NCBI GenBank assembly: GCA_026984555.1
Contig: JALSRY010000689.1
Span: 1-7,840, forward strand
Length of the DNA: 7,840 bases
From: Phycisphaerae bacterium
GTDB taxonomy: Bacteria; Planctomycetota; Phycisphaerae; UBA1845; Fen-1342
Reading direction: 5' to 3'
Shown here: piece after piece, positions 1 through 5,512 of the stretch
Position numbering within the stretch: the stretch's first letter is position 1
Layout: each line of letters starts with the position of its first letter
Notes under the pieces: generated by a model
Told to the model about the DNA's origin: nothing
The model's input: only the letters and a program-made list of their open reading frames with translations
Database searches by the model: none
Made by a program: the position numbers and the translations under genes

Positions 1-125
1 AGCAGCGGCAAACGCACGCCGAAATGCTTGGCCATGTCTCGCGCGCTCACGACGCCGTCCGTGGCGTGCGCCAAATGACAGGCCGCGATGAGGGCATACT
101 CGGTCTTTTTCGTAAGCGTAAGCAT
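1..125 (-). CDS. Rrf2-family transcriptional regulator, N-terminal part (gene runs off the left edge)
   Basis: I translated this by hand from the ATG at 125-123; 41 complete codons are present before the window ends. The protein begins MLTLTKKTEYALIAACHLA and continues through VVSARDMAKHFGVRLPLL. This matches the opening of Rrf2/IscR-type winged-helix regulators: a short basic start, a helix of the type K-T-x-Y-A-L-x-A-x-x-x-L-A, then the helix-turn-helix with V-S-A-x-x-[IM]-A and a P-L-x-L stretch. Family members sense iron-sulfur cluster status, nitric oxide or redox and usually repress their own promoter. The cluster-binding cysteines, when present, lie in the missing C-terminal part, so the ligand cannot be judged. 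The start fits the family's usual N-terminus, but no Shine-Dalgarno sits close before it, because the promoter -10 is only 11 bases upstream. Family assignment is fairly secure; the specific role is unknown. Confidence 0.8.
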   Translation of the reverse strand, partial: MLTLTKKTEYALIAACHLAHATDGVVSARDMAKHFGVRLPL

Positions 126-129
126 GACT

Positions 130-147
130 GTTATTGAATATAGTAAC
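130..147. promoter_or_regulatory. Imperfect palindrome over the -10, candidate autoregulatory operator
   Basis: GTTA at 130-133 and TAAC at 144-147 form the outer arms of an 18-base dyad in which 6 of 9 base pairs are symmetric. It encloses the whole -10 hexamer and the expected start site. Rrf2-family repressors commonly bind imperfect dyads overlapping their own promoter, so an operator role is plausible, but the symmetry is weak and the element is AT-rich by nature of the promoter. Confidence 0.3.
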
Positions 148-165
148 TCCAGGGTACGATTTCAA
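137..165 (-). promoter_or_regulatory. Sigma70-type promoter of the Rrf2 gene
   Basis: On the minus strand TTGAAA (165-160) is followed after exactly 17 bases by TATATT (142-137). Each hexamer matches the sigma70 consensus at 5 of 6 positions with ideal spacing. Transcription would start near position 130, giving a leader of about 5 bases before the ATG at 125. This is the strongest promoter-like match in the window and stands out in GC-rich surroundings. Confidence 0.6.
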
Positions 166-345
166 GCGACCGCCGCCATTTCACCCCGGAAAAACGAAAA
201 ACCGCGTCCGTGCCGCCGCCCGTGGCCCCCTCTCCATAGAGCGCCGGCGTGACCGGCCGGGCAACACGCTGCCGGGGAAACCTCGCCGGCCGTGGCTATC
301 CGGCCGCCGGCCACCTTCGCGAAGCGTCGCCGACGGGTGTCACGT

Positions 346-1152
346 TCAGTTGGTGCCCGGCGCGCCGGCGGGTGGGGTCTTGGCCGCGGGTGGGGCTTTG
401 ACGACGAAGCCCCCGATGGCGTAGCCGTAGTTCGCGCTGGCATCGAGCGCCGCGGTCACGACCACGCGGTAGCCGCCGGTGGCCGCGGGTTTGAAATCGG
501 CGCGGAAATGGCTGGTGGTGCCGGCGTACTGGAGCGGGATTTCCGCGATTTTCTTGCCGGCGGTGTCGGAAATCGTGGCCCGCACGTCGAACTCGCCGGC
601 ATCCCACAAACCCCCGGGCATGACCGGGCACCCGCATAGCATCACCACGTCGGCATCGATCGTCACCGTCTGACCGGGTTTGAAGAATTCGTGCGGCGTC
701 GGGGAGACGATATCGACGATGCAGCCGTAGAGCTCGAACACGACGCCGTCGCCGGCGATGTCGTGTCCGGGCAGGACGACGAGGGTACGCGAGGCGAGGT
801 GGGCGTTGCGTCCGCCGGCGAGCGGCCCGCGTACCTCGATCCGAACCTTCGTGGGCCGTCGGATATTGAGATGAGCGACATAGCTGGCAGCCTTGGGGCC
901 GGCGATTTCCTGCCGCCGGGCGTGCGCCGTTTTCATGATCGCCTTGGTATCGCCGGTGCCGCCGCGAATCAGTCCCTGGGCAAGTACGCGGCCGCTGTCG
1001 GCATCGGTGATGACAACGCCCACGCCGCCGGCGGCGGACCCGATGAACTTGGCGTCGTGCGAGCGGACGCGAACGGTGATCGCCGTCGGCTCGGCGTAAG
1101 ACAGCGTGGCGGCGAAAAACACGATTGTGATGGAAGCAACTTTGCGAAGCAT
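346..1152 (-). CDS. Exported protein of unknown function with a Cys-Gly-Cys-Pro motif
   Basis: I do not recognise this 268-residue protein. It starts with a classical Sec signal peptide: positive MLRK, a hydrophobic run to about residue 17, and a probable cleavage after S-Y-A at residue 20. The mature chain is rich in short alternating hydrophobic stretches typical of beta-sandwich domains, roughly residues 22-145 and 147-252, and ends in a Pro/Ala-rich tail. It has only three cysteines: C144 (LYGCIVDIV) and C173/C175 in LCGCPVMPGGLWDA, an arrangement that could bind metal or form a disulfide. A Shine-Dalgarno lies 10 bases before the ATG, inside the 15-base gap after the RloB stop, with no terminator between, so co-transcription with the ATPase-RloB pair is likely. 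Two sampled 60-base blocks are 58-65% GC, closer to the flanking genes than to that pair. It could be a true third component or a resident gene downstream of an inserted cassette. Confidence 0.7.
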   Translation of the reverse strand: MLRKVASITIVFFAATLSYAEPTAITVRVRSHDAKFIGSAAGGVGVVITDADSGRVLAQGLIRGGTGDTKAIMKTAHARRQEIAGPKAASYVAHLNIRRPTKVRIEVRGPLAGGRNAHLASRTLVVLPGHDIAGDGVVFELYGCIVDIVSPTPHEFFKPGQTVTIDADVVMLCGCPVMPGGLWDAGEFDVRATISDTAGKKIAEIPLQYAGTTSHFRADFKPAATGGYRVVVTAALDASANYGYAIGGFVVKAPPAAKTPPAGAPGTN

Positions 1153-1159
1153 TGGCCAG

Positions 1160-1167
1160 TTTCCTTT
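1160..1167 (-). promoter_or_regulatory. Ribosome binding site of the exported protein
   Basis: On the minus strand AAAGGAAA follows immediately after the RloB TAA stop (1170-1168); ten bases separate its GG from the ATG at 1152. It fixes this start and shows that the third gene has its own translation signal within the operon. Confidence 0.55.
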
Positions 1168-1869
1168 TTATTGTGGTTTGTTTGTCCCGGTGTTGCCGTA
1201 GAGCGAAAGCAGGTATTCAACCAGCTTGTCCACCCATGTCGAGGGGTTGGGTGATTCCGCGCGGCATGTTTCGTCTTCTATGTGATGTTGCGCGATACGA
1301 AGCCTCCGAGCTCGTTTCATGGCTTCGGACCGCTTGCCCTTCAGTAGGTCGTACATTTGTGCGTCTTCGTCGGCTTTGTCATAGGCGGGGTAATGCGACT
1401 GCAGTGCATCGACGACCGCATCGCGTTCGATCCGGGCCCCCTGATCCTGATAGTGGAGCAGATACCAAAGCTCGAACGAGGGATTGGAGAATGCGACGTT
1501 GATACCTTTGTCGCGGGCTTGAATGAATGCCCGGTCAATGTCCTCATGCACATCGCGATCGAACACGCACCACACGCCGTCGAAGGGGTTACCCGATCGC
1601 TTGGCCGCTTTCATGCGTTGGGCGGCGTGCTCGACGAGTTTCTTGGGATGGGGGCCGCCGGCCTTGTGTCCGCCAACGATCATCAGAAGCGTCGGGGGCA
1701 GGCGACGTTCTCGTCGCAAACCATTGAAGTAGTTCGGTTCGGTCTTGCTGCCCTCGCACACGATCAGCACACGCGGGCGTGGCTGGAGCGAGGGCGTGCC
1801 CCGGTGCAAGCTGCCGTGTCGGCCGGTGGATCGCTTGTCGCGCCGCTTGGGTTCTCGACGCGCGCTCAC
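1168..1869 (-). CDS. rloB: RloB / AbiLii-like Toprim-fold protein, putative nuclease partner of the ATPase
   Basis: From the GTG at 1869-1867 this is 233 residues, the usual size of the RloB family. After a basic N-terminus (R/K-rich, residues 4-33) comes VLIVCEGSKTEPNYF (34-48), the RloB signature carrying the Toprim glutamate E39. It is followed by VWCVFDRDVHE (99-109) with the D104-x-D106 metal-binding pair, NPSFELWYLLHY (129-140), and the C-terminal NPSTWVDKLVEYL. These are the conserved blocks of RloB, the second gene of AbiL-type systems, where a Toprim-like nuclease is paired with an ATPase. The reading frame is open back to 2016, but I prefer the GTG because it overlaps the ATPase stop in a GTGA and has GGAGGA upstream; the upstream stretch is ATPase coding sequence. 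All expected acidic residues are present, so it looks intact. Nuclease action on invader nucleic acid is inferred from the fold; the actual target is not known. Confidence 0.85.
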   Translation of the reverse strand: MSARREPKRRDKRSTGRHGSLHRGTPSLQPRPRVLIVCEGSKTEPNYFNGLRRERRLPPTLLMIVGGHKAGGPHPKKLVEHAAQRMKAAKRSGNPFDGVWCVFDRDVHEDIDRAFIQARDKGINVAFSNPSFELWYLLHYQDQGARIERDAVVDALQSHYPAYDKADEDAQMYDLLKGKRSEAMKRARRLRIAQHHIEDETCRAESPNPSTWVDKLVEYLLSLYGNTGTNKPQ

Positions 1870-3161
1870 GAGGGCAGATCCTCCAGCAGTGGTACGGCAC
1901 CGTATCTTCCCGACAAATACCCCCGGCGAATGTTCGTTTCCCGGCGAGGCTTGCGCTTGAAGTCCCACAGGGAATACAGTCTCGTGGCGCCGGCCTCGTC
2001 TTTCTCGGTAAACCAAATCTGGTCGCGACGGAACAACTCCAGATCCAGGAGGTTGTCATCATGCGTGGCGAAAACAAGCTGGGCACCGTGGGGGTTCAGC
2101 GCACTGGAGTGAAACCACGCGATGAGCCACTTGGTAAGCGACGGGTGCAGCCGAGCGTCAAGCTCGTCAACCACAACCACGCAACCGTGATCGAGGACGT
2201 ACTTCCACGGCCCGGCAATCGCAAACATCTTCTGCGTTCCGTCGGATTCCTCGCCGAGCCGAAGGTCGGCCGTGGTTGGCCGGCCGCCAGCGTCCATGGC
2301 TCGATGCCGCACCCGCACATCGTGGACATACTGCTCGGGCCCACCGTGGGACAGGATGAACGTCCGTGCCTCCTCGGGCAACCGGCGCCAAACCGAACTT
2401 TCCTGCAACGGGATCCGTTCGATGTCGCAATCCTCGATGCCCAGGTCCGCACAATGAAGCATGTCGAGGATATCGTTCCGGCTCTTCTCATCTTGGAGGG
2501 CCATATCGCACGTATACGCGAATTCGCCCCCGCCGGCCGGAAACCACGATATTTCGCGGAACTTCTCGGTGAACCAGCCGATCACCGTTTGTGCACTCGG
2601 ATGATTGAATTTGGCGGAAACGGACAGATAAAGCGCGTCAGGACGGGTCATGTTCTCGATCTGCGTGCGCTCGCCTTTCCAGTCGGCACCGTAGATTGTG
2701 TGCATCCCGCCATCCGCGAGCGTGCGGACAAAAAGCCGACGTCGCCGACCGTGGGGATAGTAGTAAAGCCACTCTTCGTGTACGCGTTTTTTGTCCGCGG
2801 CGAAGCCATAGTCGTAGCGCTTGCCGTCGATGAGAAACACGAACTCGAACGCGCTGGGACGCTCGGCCCAACGCAAGTCGAGTTTGAAGGGAGCCGGACC
2901 GATGTTGCCCTGCCCGGTGATACCTTCCCCCACTGAGGACTGGACGAATCGTGAGGCGAACAGCATGGCACGGAGCAGATTCGACTTGCCCGAGGCGTTG
3001 GCGCCGAAAACCGCCGCGCTTCGCAGCAGATCCAGTCTCCGCCCATCCGCGCCGTGAATGACGTTTTGAGGCAAGGCTTTATCAGGCCGGGCAGCCACCA
3101 TGCTCAGCGTCATGCGCTCCTTGAACGAGCGATAGTTCTCAACGCTGAACTCGATCAACAT
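1866..3161 (-). CDS. rloA: RloA / AbiLi-like AAA family ATPase (ABC/SMC-type ATP-binding protein)
   Basis: This 431-residue protein has the typical length and block order of the RloA/AbiLi (AAA_15) group. It opens MLIEFSVENYRSFKE, the RecF/SMC-like first strand. Walker A is GANASGKS (53-60); an ABC-like signature is LGEESDGTQK (302-311); Walker B is VVVVDELD (328-335) with catalytic E333, and the switch His is in FATHD (H367). The C-terminal SGRYGAVP (417-424) is a hallmark of this ATPase group. All ATPase motifs are intact. It is the first gene of its unit, overlaps rloB by 4 bases, and has a weak GAGG 12 bases before the ATG. No restriction-modification genes are visible nearby, although the family was named for linkage to type I systems; this looks like a stand-alone AbiL-like pair. 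Sampled 60-base blocks give 48-60% GC, below the 63-67% of the neighbouring lipid and sulfatase genes, which suggests horizontal arrival. Family assignment is strong; the anti-phage role is inferred. Confidence 0.88.
   Translation of the reverse strand: MLIEFSVENYRSFKERMTLSMVAARPDKALPQNVIHGADGRRLDLLRSAAVFGANASGKSNLLRAMLFASRFVQSSVGEGITGQGNIGPAPFKLDLRWAERPSAFEFVFLIDGKRYDYGFAADKKRVHEEWLYYYPHGRRRRLFVRTLADGGMHTIYGADWKGERTQIENMTRPDALYLSVSAKFNHPSAQTVIGWFTEKFREISWFPAGGGEFAYTCDMALQDEKSRNDILDMLHCADLGIEDCDIERIPLQESSVWRRLPEEARTFILSHGGPEQYVHDVRVRHRAMDAGGRPTTADLRLGEESDGTQKMFAIAGPWKYVLDHGCVVVVDELDARLHPSLTKWLIAWFHSSALNPHGAQLVFATHDDNLLDLELFRRDQIWFTEKDEAGATRLYSLWDFKRKPRRETNIRRGYLSGRYGAVPLLEDLPS
1879..1884 (-). 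promoter_or_regulatory. Ribosome binding site deciding the RloB GTG start
   Basis: GGAGGA on the minus strand, nine bases before the GTG, lies inside the last codons of the ATPase gene. With the 4-base GTGA overlap it indicates translational coupling of the two proteins. Confidence 0.55.
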
Positions 3162-3228
3162 GGCCGGCGGCCCTCGTCACAACTGCACAAATAACGCGAT
3201 CGCATTCCCCAGGAACACAAGATCGGGA

Positions 3229-3256
3229 GATTTTTGCTGAATAATTGCAAAAAATC
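3229..3256. repeat. AT-rich inverted repeat upstream of the ATPase-RloB operon
   Basis: Arms GATTTTTGC (3229-3237) and GCAAAAAATC (3247-3256) are complementary except for one extra A, with a 9-base AT-only spacer apart from one G. It lies 68-95 bases before the ATPase ATG, in the AT-rich patch where a promoter would be expected, although I find no convincing -35/-10 pair. Operator or promoter-region hairpin are both possible. Confidence 0.4.
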
Positions 3257-3358
3257 AACATTCGCAAGATGTCGCCGCTTGTTTGCGCCCGCGGTAGCGA
3301 AACAGGGCGGTACGACGACCTCCGCCGGTGCCGCCCCATCTGGGGTGCATCTGCGCTG

Positions 3359-3378
3359 AAAACCCCAATACATTGGGG
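3359..3378 (-). terminator. Rho-independent terminator of the btaB-btaA operon
   Basis: Five bases after the btaA stop the minus strand reads CCCCAATGTATTGGGG followed directly by TTTT: a perfect stem of 6 with a TGTA loop and a short T-tract. The T-tract is brief, but placement and strand are right. A second small dyad without a T-tract, CCCCA-GA-TGGGG, follows at 3345-3334. Both separate the lipid operon from the ATPase operon on the same strand. Confidence 0.7.
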
Positions 3379-3383
3379 CCAGC

Positions 3384-4577
3384 TCATCCCGGCGCGCCGG
3401 CGCTGGCGAAGCGCGAAAGTGATCGATTTTCTTGCGGCTCCACCGAAAAAACGTAGAAACTTCCGTAAGTCGCCGAGCGGTCGATCGCCAGCAGCTCTTT
3501 CGAGAGTTTTGCATGGTGCCGAAGCCGCTTGCGGATCGAGGCGGGCGGGGGCATCTCGTAGCTACCCGAACGGTAGATCAGGCGCGCGTTCGGCGACGCC
3601 GCCCGGAGCACGCTGGCCAGCGTTTGCTCGAACAGCTCCGGCGTCATCCAGTCGAAGATGTCCAGCAGGTTGAACTTGGTGATCGAACCGGGCGGGAGCG
3701 TGTCGAGGTAAGGTCCGAGCCAGCCGTTGACTACGGTCACCCGGCCGACATTGCCCCGCAGCGTCGCGAAATTCTCCTCCAGCAAGTATGGCGGCACGCG
3801 GTTGCCCCGAAAACGCCCGGTGGCGGTGACGCTGAGAAAGTAGTTGTCGTACACCGGCACGCGCGTCAGCACATACTCGATCCGTTCGCGGACGTAGTCG
3901 TAGATTCCGTGGCGGCCGTCCACCAGGTCGAGCTGGCGCGGGTGGACGCCACAGAGATACATGAACCAGCGCGACTTGCACAGCCGCTCGACGACCGGCC
4001 CCCACAGGCAGGGCTCGACATAGCGGCGGTACATGGCCCGCTGCTCCTCCAGCGAGCGCAGCTCGAAGAACTCCTCCATCCGCCGGCGACTGATACCGAC
4101 CGCGGGCAGCAGCAGGCGCACGAGCCGGGCGGCCAATCCCATCTTGCCGAAGTCGTACAACCCGCGATTGACCATCCACAGGTTCTTGTCCCAGAAGGCC
4201 CGCGCGCGGGGGGAGAGAATCGGTCGCAATCGCCCCCGATACACGCGGCTGGCCGCGGACGGCCGGCGGGCGGCGAAGATGTCGAAGAACGTCGCGTGAT
4301 CGAGCGTCATGATCGCGGCGAGCTTGAGCTCGACGAGCGCGTTCTGCGCGGGATTGCCGTCGATCGTGATGAGTTTGTCCGGGTTCTGGCAGAGAAAGTT
4401 GAGCGGATTGCACCCGGCCGAACTGATCGAGATGACCGTGTCGCCGGGGCCGACGCGCAACGCCCGCCGATCCATCTCGGGATCTTCCCACGACATGTTG
4501 AACACGATGCCGTGGAAGACGATCCGCTCCATCAGCGAGCGATCGTCGGGCACGGGCATGTTGATGACTTCGTACAC
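3384..4577 (-). CDS. btaA: BtaA, S-adenosylmethionine:diacylglycerol 3-amino-3-carboxypropyltransferase (DUF3419)
   Basis: BtaA moves the 3-amino-3-carboxypropyl group of S-adenosylmethionine to the free hydroxyl of diacylglycerol, making diacylglyceryl-homoserine, the first step to the betaine lipid DGTS; it acts at the membrane. The 397-residue protein shows the DUF3419 pattern: IVFNMSWEDPEMDRRAL (24-40), the SAM-binding VISISSAGCNPLNFL (48-62), ITIDGNPAQNALVELKLAAI (70-89), a long helical middle, FNLLDIFDWM (302-311), and the C-terminal DRSATYGSFYVFSVE (366-380). Length and motifs are complete. I take the GTG at 4577 because AGGA lies 6 bases before it; the ATG at residue 7 is the alternative. 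It follows btaB by 37 bases on the same strand and is closed by a terminator. DGTS synthesis is known as a phosphate-starvation response in several bacteria, but I see no clear Pho box here. Confidence 0.92.
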   Translation of the reverse strand: MYEVINMPVPDDRSLMERIVFHGIVFNMSWEDPEMDRRALRVGPGDTVISISSAGCNPLNFLCQNPDKLITIDGNPAQNALVELKLAAIMTLDHATFFDIFAARRPSAASRVYRGRLRPILSPRARAFWDKNLWMVNRGLYDFGKMGLAARLVRLLLPAVGISRRRMEEFFELRSLEEQRAMYRRYVEPCLWGPVVERLCKSRWFMYLCGVHPRQLDLVDGRHGIYDYVRERIEYVLTRVPVYDNYFLSVTATGRFRGNRVPPYLLEENFATLRGNVGRVTVVNGWLGPYLDTLPPGSITKFNLLDIFDWMTPELFEQTLASVLRAASPNARLIYRSGSYEMPPPASIRKRLRHHAKLSKELLAIDRSATYGSFYVFSVEPQENRSLSRFASAGAPG

Positions 4578-4614
4578 GATGCTTCCTGCTGGCCGGTGTC
4601 GCGCACCGGCGTCG

Positions 4615-5223
4615 TCACGCTTGGCAGACCGCGGTGAAATTGTAGCCGCCGAGCCAGTAGCTCACGTCTACGCGCGGGAACGTCGCGCGTAGCTTGTCCT
4701 CGTAGGGCCGCAACGTTTCCACGTGGTTGAGTCGCAGCCAGCCGCGCATCAGGGCGCCGAGCGGCCCCCACGCCGCAAAACGCGAGAAATCGAGCACGAC
4801 CAGCCGCCCGCCGGGCGCGAGGTGCGCCGCGGCGCGTTCGATCGCCGCGGGCCAGTCCGGGATCATCGTCAGGCTGTAGGCGAACAGGATGCCGTGGAAA
4901 CGCCGGCCGAGGTCCATCCGAGCGGCATCGGCCTCGACCAGCTCGACGTTGCGCCACCCGCGGGCAGCGATGCGTTTGCGGGCCTGCCGGAGCATGTCGC
5001 CGGAAAAATCGAGCCCGACGAGCCGCCCGCGCGCCGGGTCGAGGCGCTCGAGCACGTAGCGAAAATTCAACCCCGTGCCGCAGCCGACCTCGAGTACGTC
5101 GCTGTCCGGTTCGAGTTCGAGCCGGGCCACGGCCCGCTTGCGTCCGTGCAGGATGGTCCAGCGCGTCCAATCGTAGATGTACGCGTGGTAGCGATAGAAA
5201 CCCTGTACGGCGCTGCGGGCCAC
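4615..5223 (-). CDS. btaB: BtaB, diacylglyceryl-homoserine N-methyltransferase
   Basis: BtaB methylates the amino group of diacylglyceryl-homoserine three times with S-adenosylmethionine to give DGTS. From the GTG at 5223 the protein has 202 residues, close to the family size. It shows FYRYHAYIYDWTRWTILHGR (9-28), typical of BtaB, then class I methyltransferase motif I VLEVGCGTGLNF (43-54), the acidic loop VGLDFSGDML (69-78), ELVEADAARMDL (94-105), FAYSLTMIPDW (114-124), the post-motif APGGRLVVLDFSRFAAWGPLG (136-156, a 21-residue span of which the core is GGRLVVLDFSRF), and the ending YWLGGYNFTAVCQA. The frame is open to a TTG at 5292, but that extension is a Gly/Arg-rich translation of a G-run, and GGAG lies 6 bases before the GTG, so I chose the shorter form. 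It is the first gene of the btaB-btaA operon, an order opposite to the btaA-btaB of Rhodobacter. Confidence 0.88.
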   Translation of the reverse strand: MARSAVQGFYRYHAYIYDWTRWTILHGRKRAVARLELEPDSDVLEVGCGTGLNFRYVLERLDPARGRLVGLDFSGDMLRQARKRIAARGWRNVELVEADAARMDLGRRFHGILFAYSLTMIPDWPAAIERAAAHLAPGGRLVVLDFSRFAAWGPLGALMRGWLRLNHVETLRPYEDKLRATFPRVDVSYWLGGYNFTAVCQA

Positions 5224-5259
5224 TCCCGTCTCCAGCCGTCTGCATCCCCCCGACCTCCG

Positions 5260-5278
5260 CCCACCCCCCCGTCGGCCC
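5260..5278 (-). other. G-quadruplex-type G-tract in the btaB leader/promoter
   Basis: On the minus strand GGG-CCGAC-GGGGGGG-T-GGG satisfies a four-tract G3+ pattern with loops of 5, 1 and 1 bases (the run of seven G counts as two tracts), and another run of six G follows at 5251-5246. It sits 37-55 bases before the btaB start, around the predicted transcription start. Whether it folds or regulates anything is unknown; it may be only a GC-rich tract. Confidence 0.4.
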
Positions 5279-5280
5279 AA

Positions 5281-5309
5281 GTGATACCGCAAGCGACGCG
5301 GGGAATCAA
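5281..5309 (-). promoter_or_regulatory. Candidate sigma70-type promoter of btaB-btaA
   Basis: TTGATT (5309-5304), a 17-base spacer, and TATCAC (5286-5281) on the minus strand each match the consensus at 4 of 6 positions, with transcription expected near 5274. This would give a leader of about 50 bases beginning in the G-tract. The rest of the 5224-5512 interval holds no gene; for the plus-strand gene I see only a -10-like TACACT near 5465 without a good -35. Confidence 0.35.
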
Positions 5310-5512
5310 ACCGCCGGCGGCGTGGAGCACAACCCGGTGACCGCCGCGGCTGGGACGCCGCCCCGCTCGCGCGTTCGACAGAGAGGCCGCGACTTGCCAG
5401 AACACGCTGAGCGCGCGGGCGTATCCGATGCGCCGGTGCTTTCGCGGACAGCCGGCCGCGGGGTTACACTGCGTGCCGAAGTGGCGACCCGGAAAGACAG
5501 GAGAGGATTCTC

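Noticed and set aside
188..203. Two T5 tracts on the minus strand as a terminator of the exported-protein gene
   Set aside because: No stable hairpin directly precedes them and they are about 145 bases after the stop, so a Rho-independent terminator is not supported.
315..324. Perfect 10-base palindrome CTTCGCGAAG
   Set aside because: Short, single copy, no loop, no T-tract; expected now and then in GC-rich DNA.
1870..2016. 49-codon N-terminal extension of RloB starting at 2016
   Set aside because: It lies entirely within ATPase coding sequence, shows no conserved residues, and a GTG with GGAGGA and a GTGA stop-start overlap is the better start.
1779..2936. Plus-strand open frame of 385 codons antisense to the ATPase
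   Set aside because: Shadow of the ATPase gene; the minus-strand frame has all ATPase motifs and the antisense product has none.
3196..3203. GCGATCGC octamer
   Set aside because: This is the HIP1 repeat core of cyanobacteria, but I noted only this one copy and nothing else suggests a cyanobacterium.
1153..3383. Search for terminal repeats or target-site duplications around the ATPase-RloB pair
   Set aside because: By eye only a 7-base match (TTGTTTG near 1180 and 3288) was found, which is chance level; no transposase or integrase is present.
3432..4637. Plus-strand open frame of about 400 codons antisense to btaA
   Set aside because: It mirrors btaA in GC-rich sequence, is rich in Arg/Glu/Asp/Val from antisense codon bias, and shows no recognisable domain; btaA is unambiguous on the other strand.
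5224..5292. Upstream TTG start of btaB giving 23 extra residues
   Set aside because: The extra residues are Gly/Arg-rich translation of G-runs and no Shine-Dalgarno precedes the TTG, while GGAG precedes the GTG at 5223.
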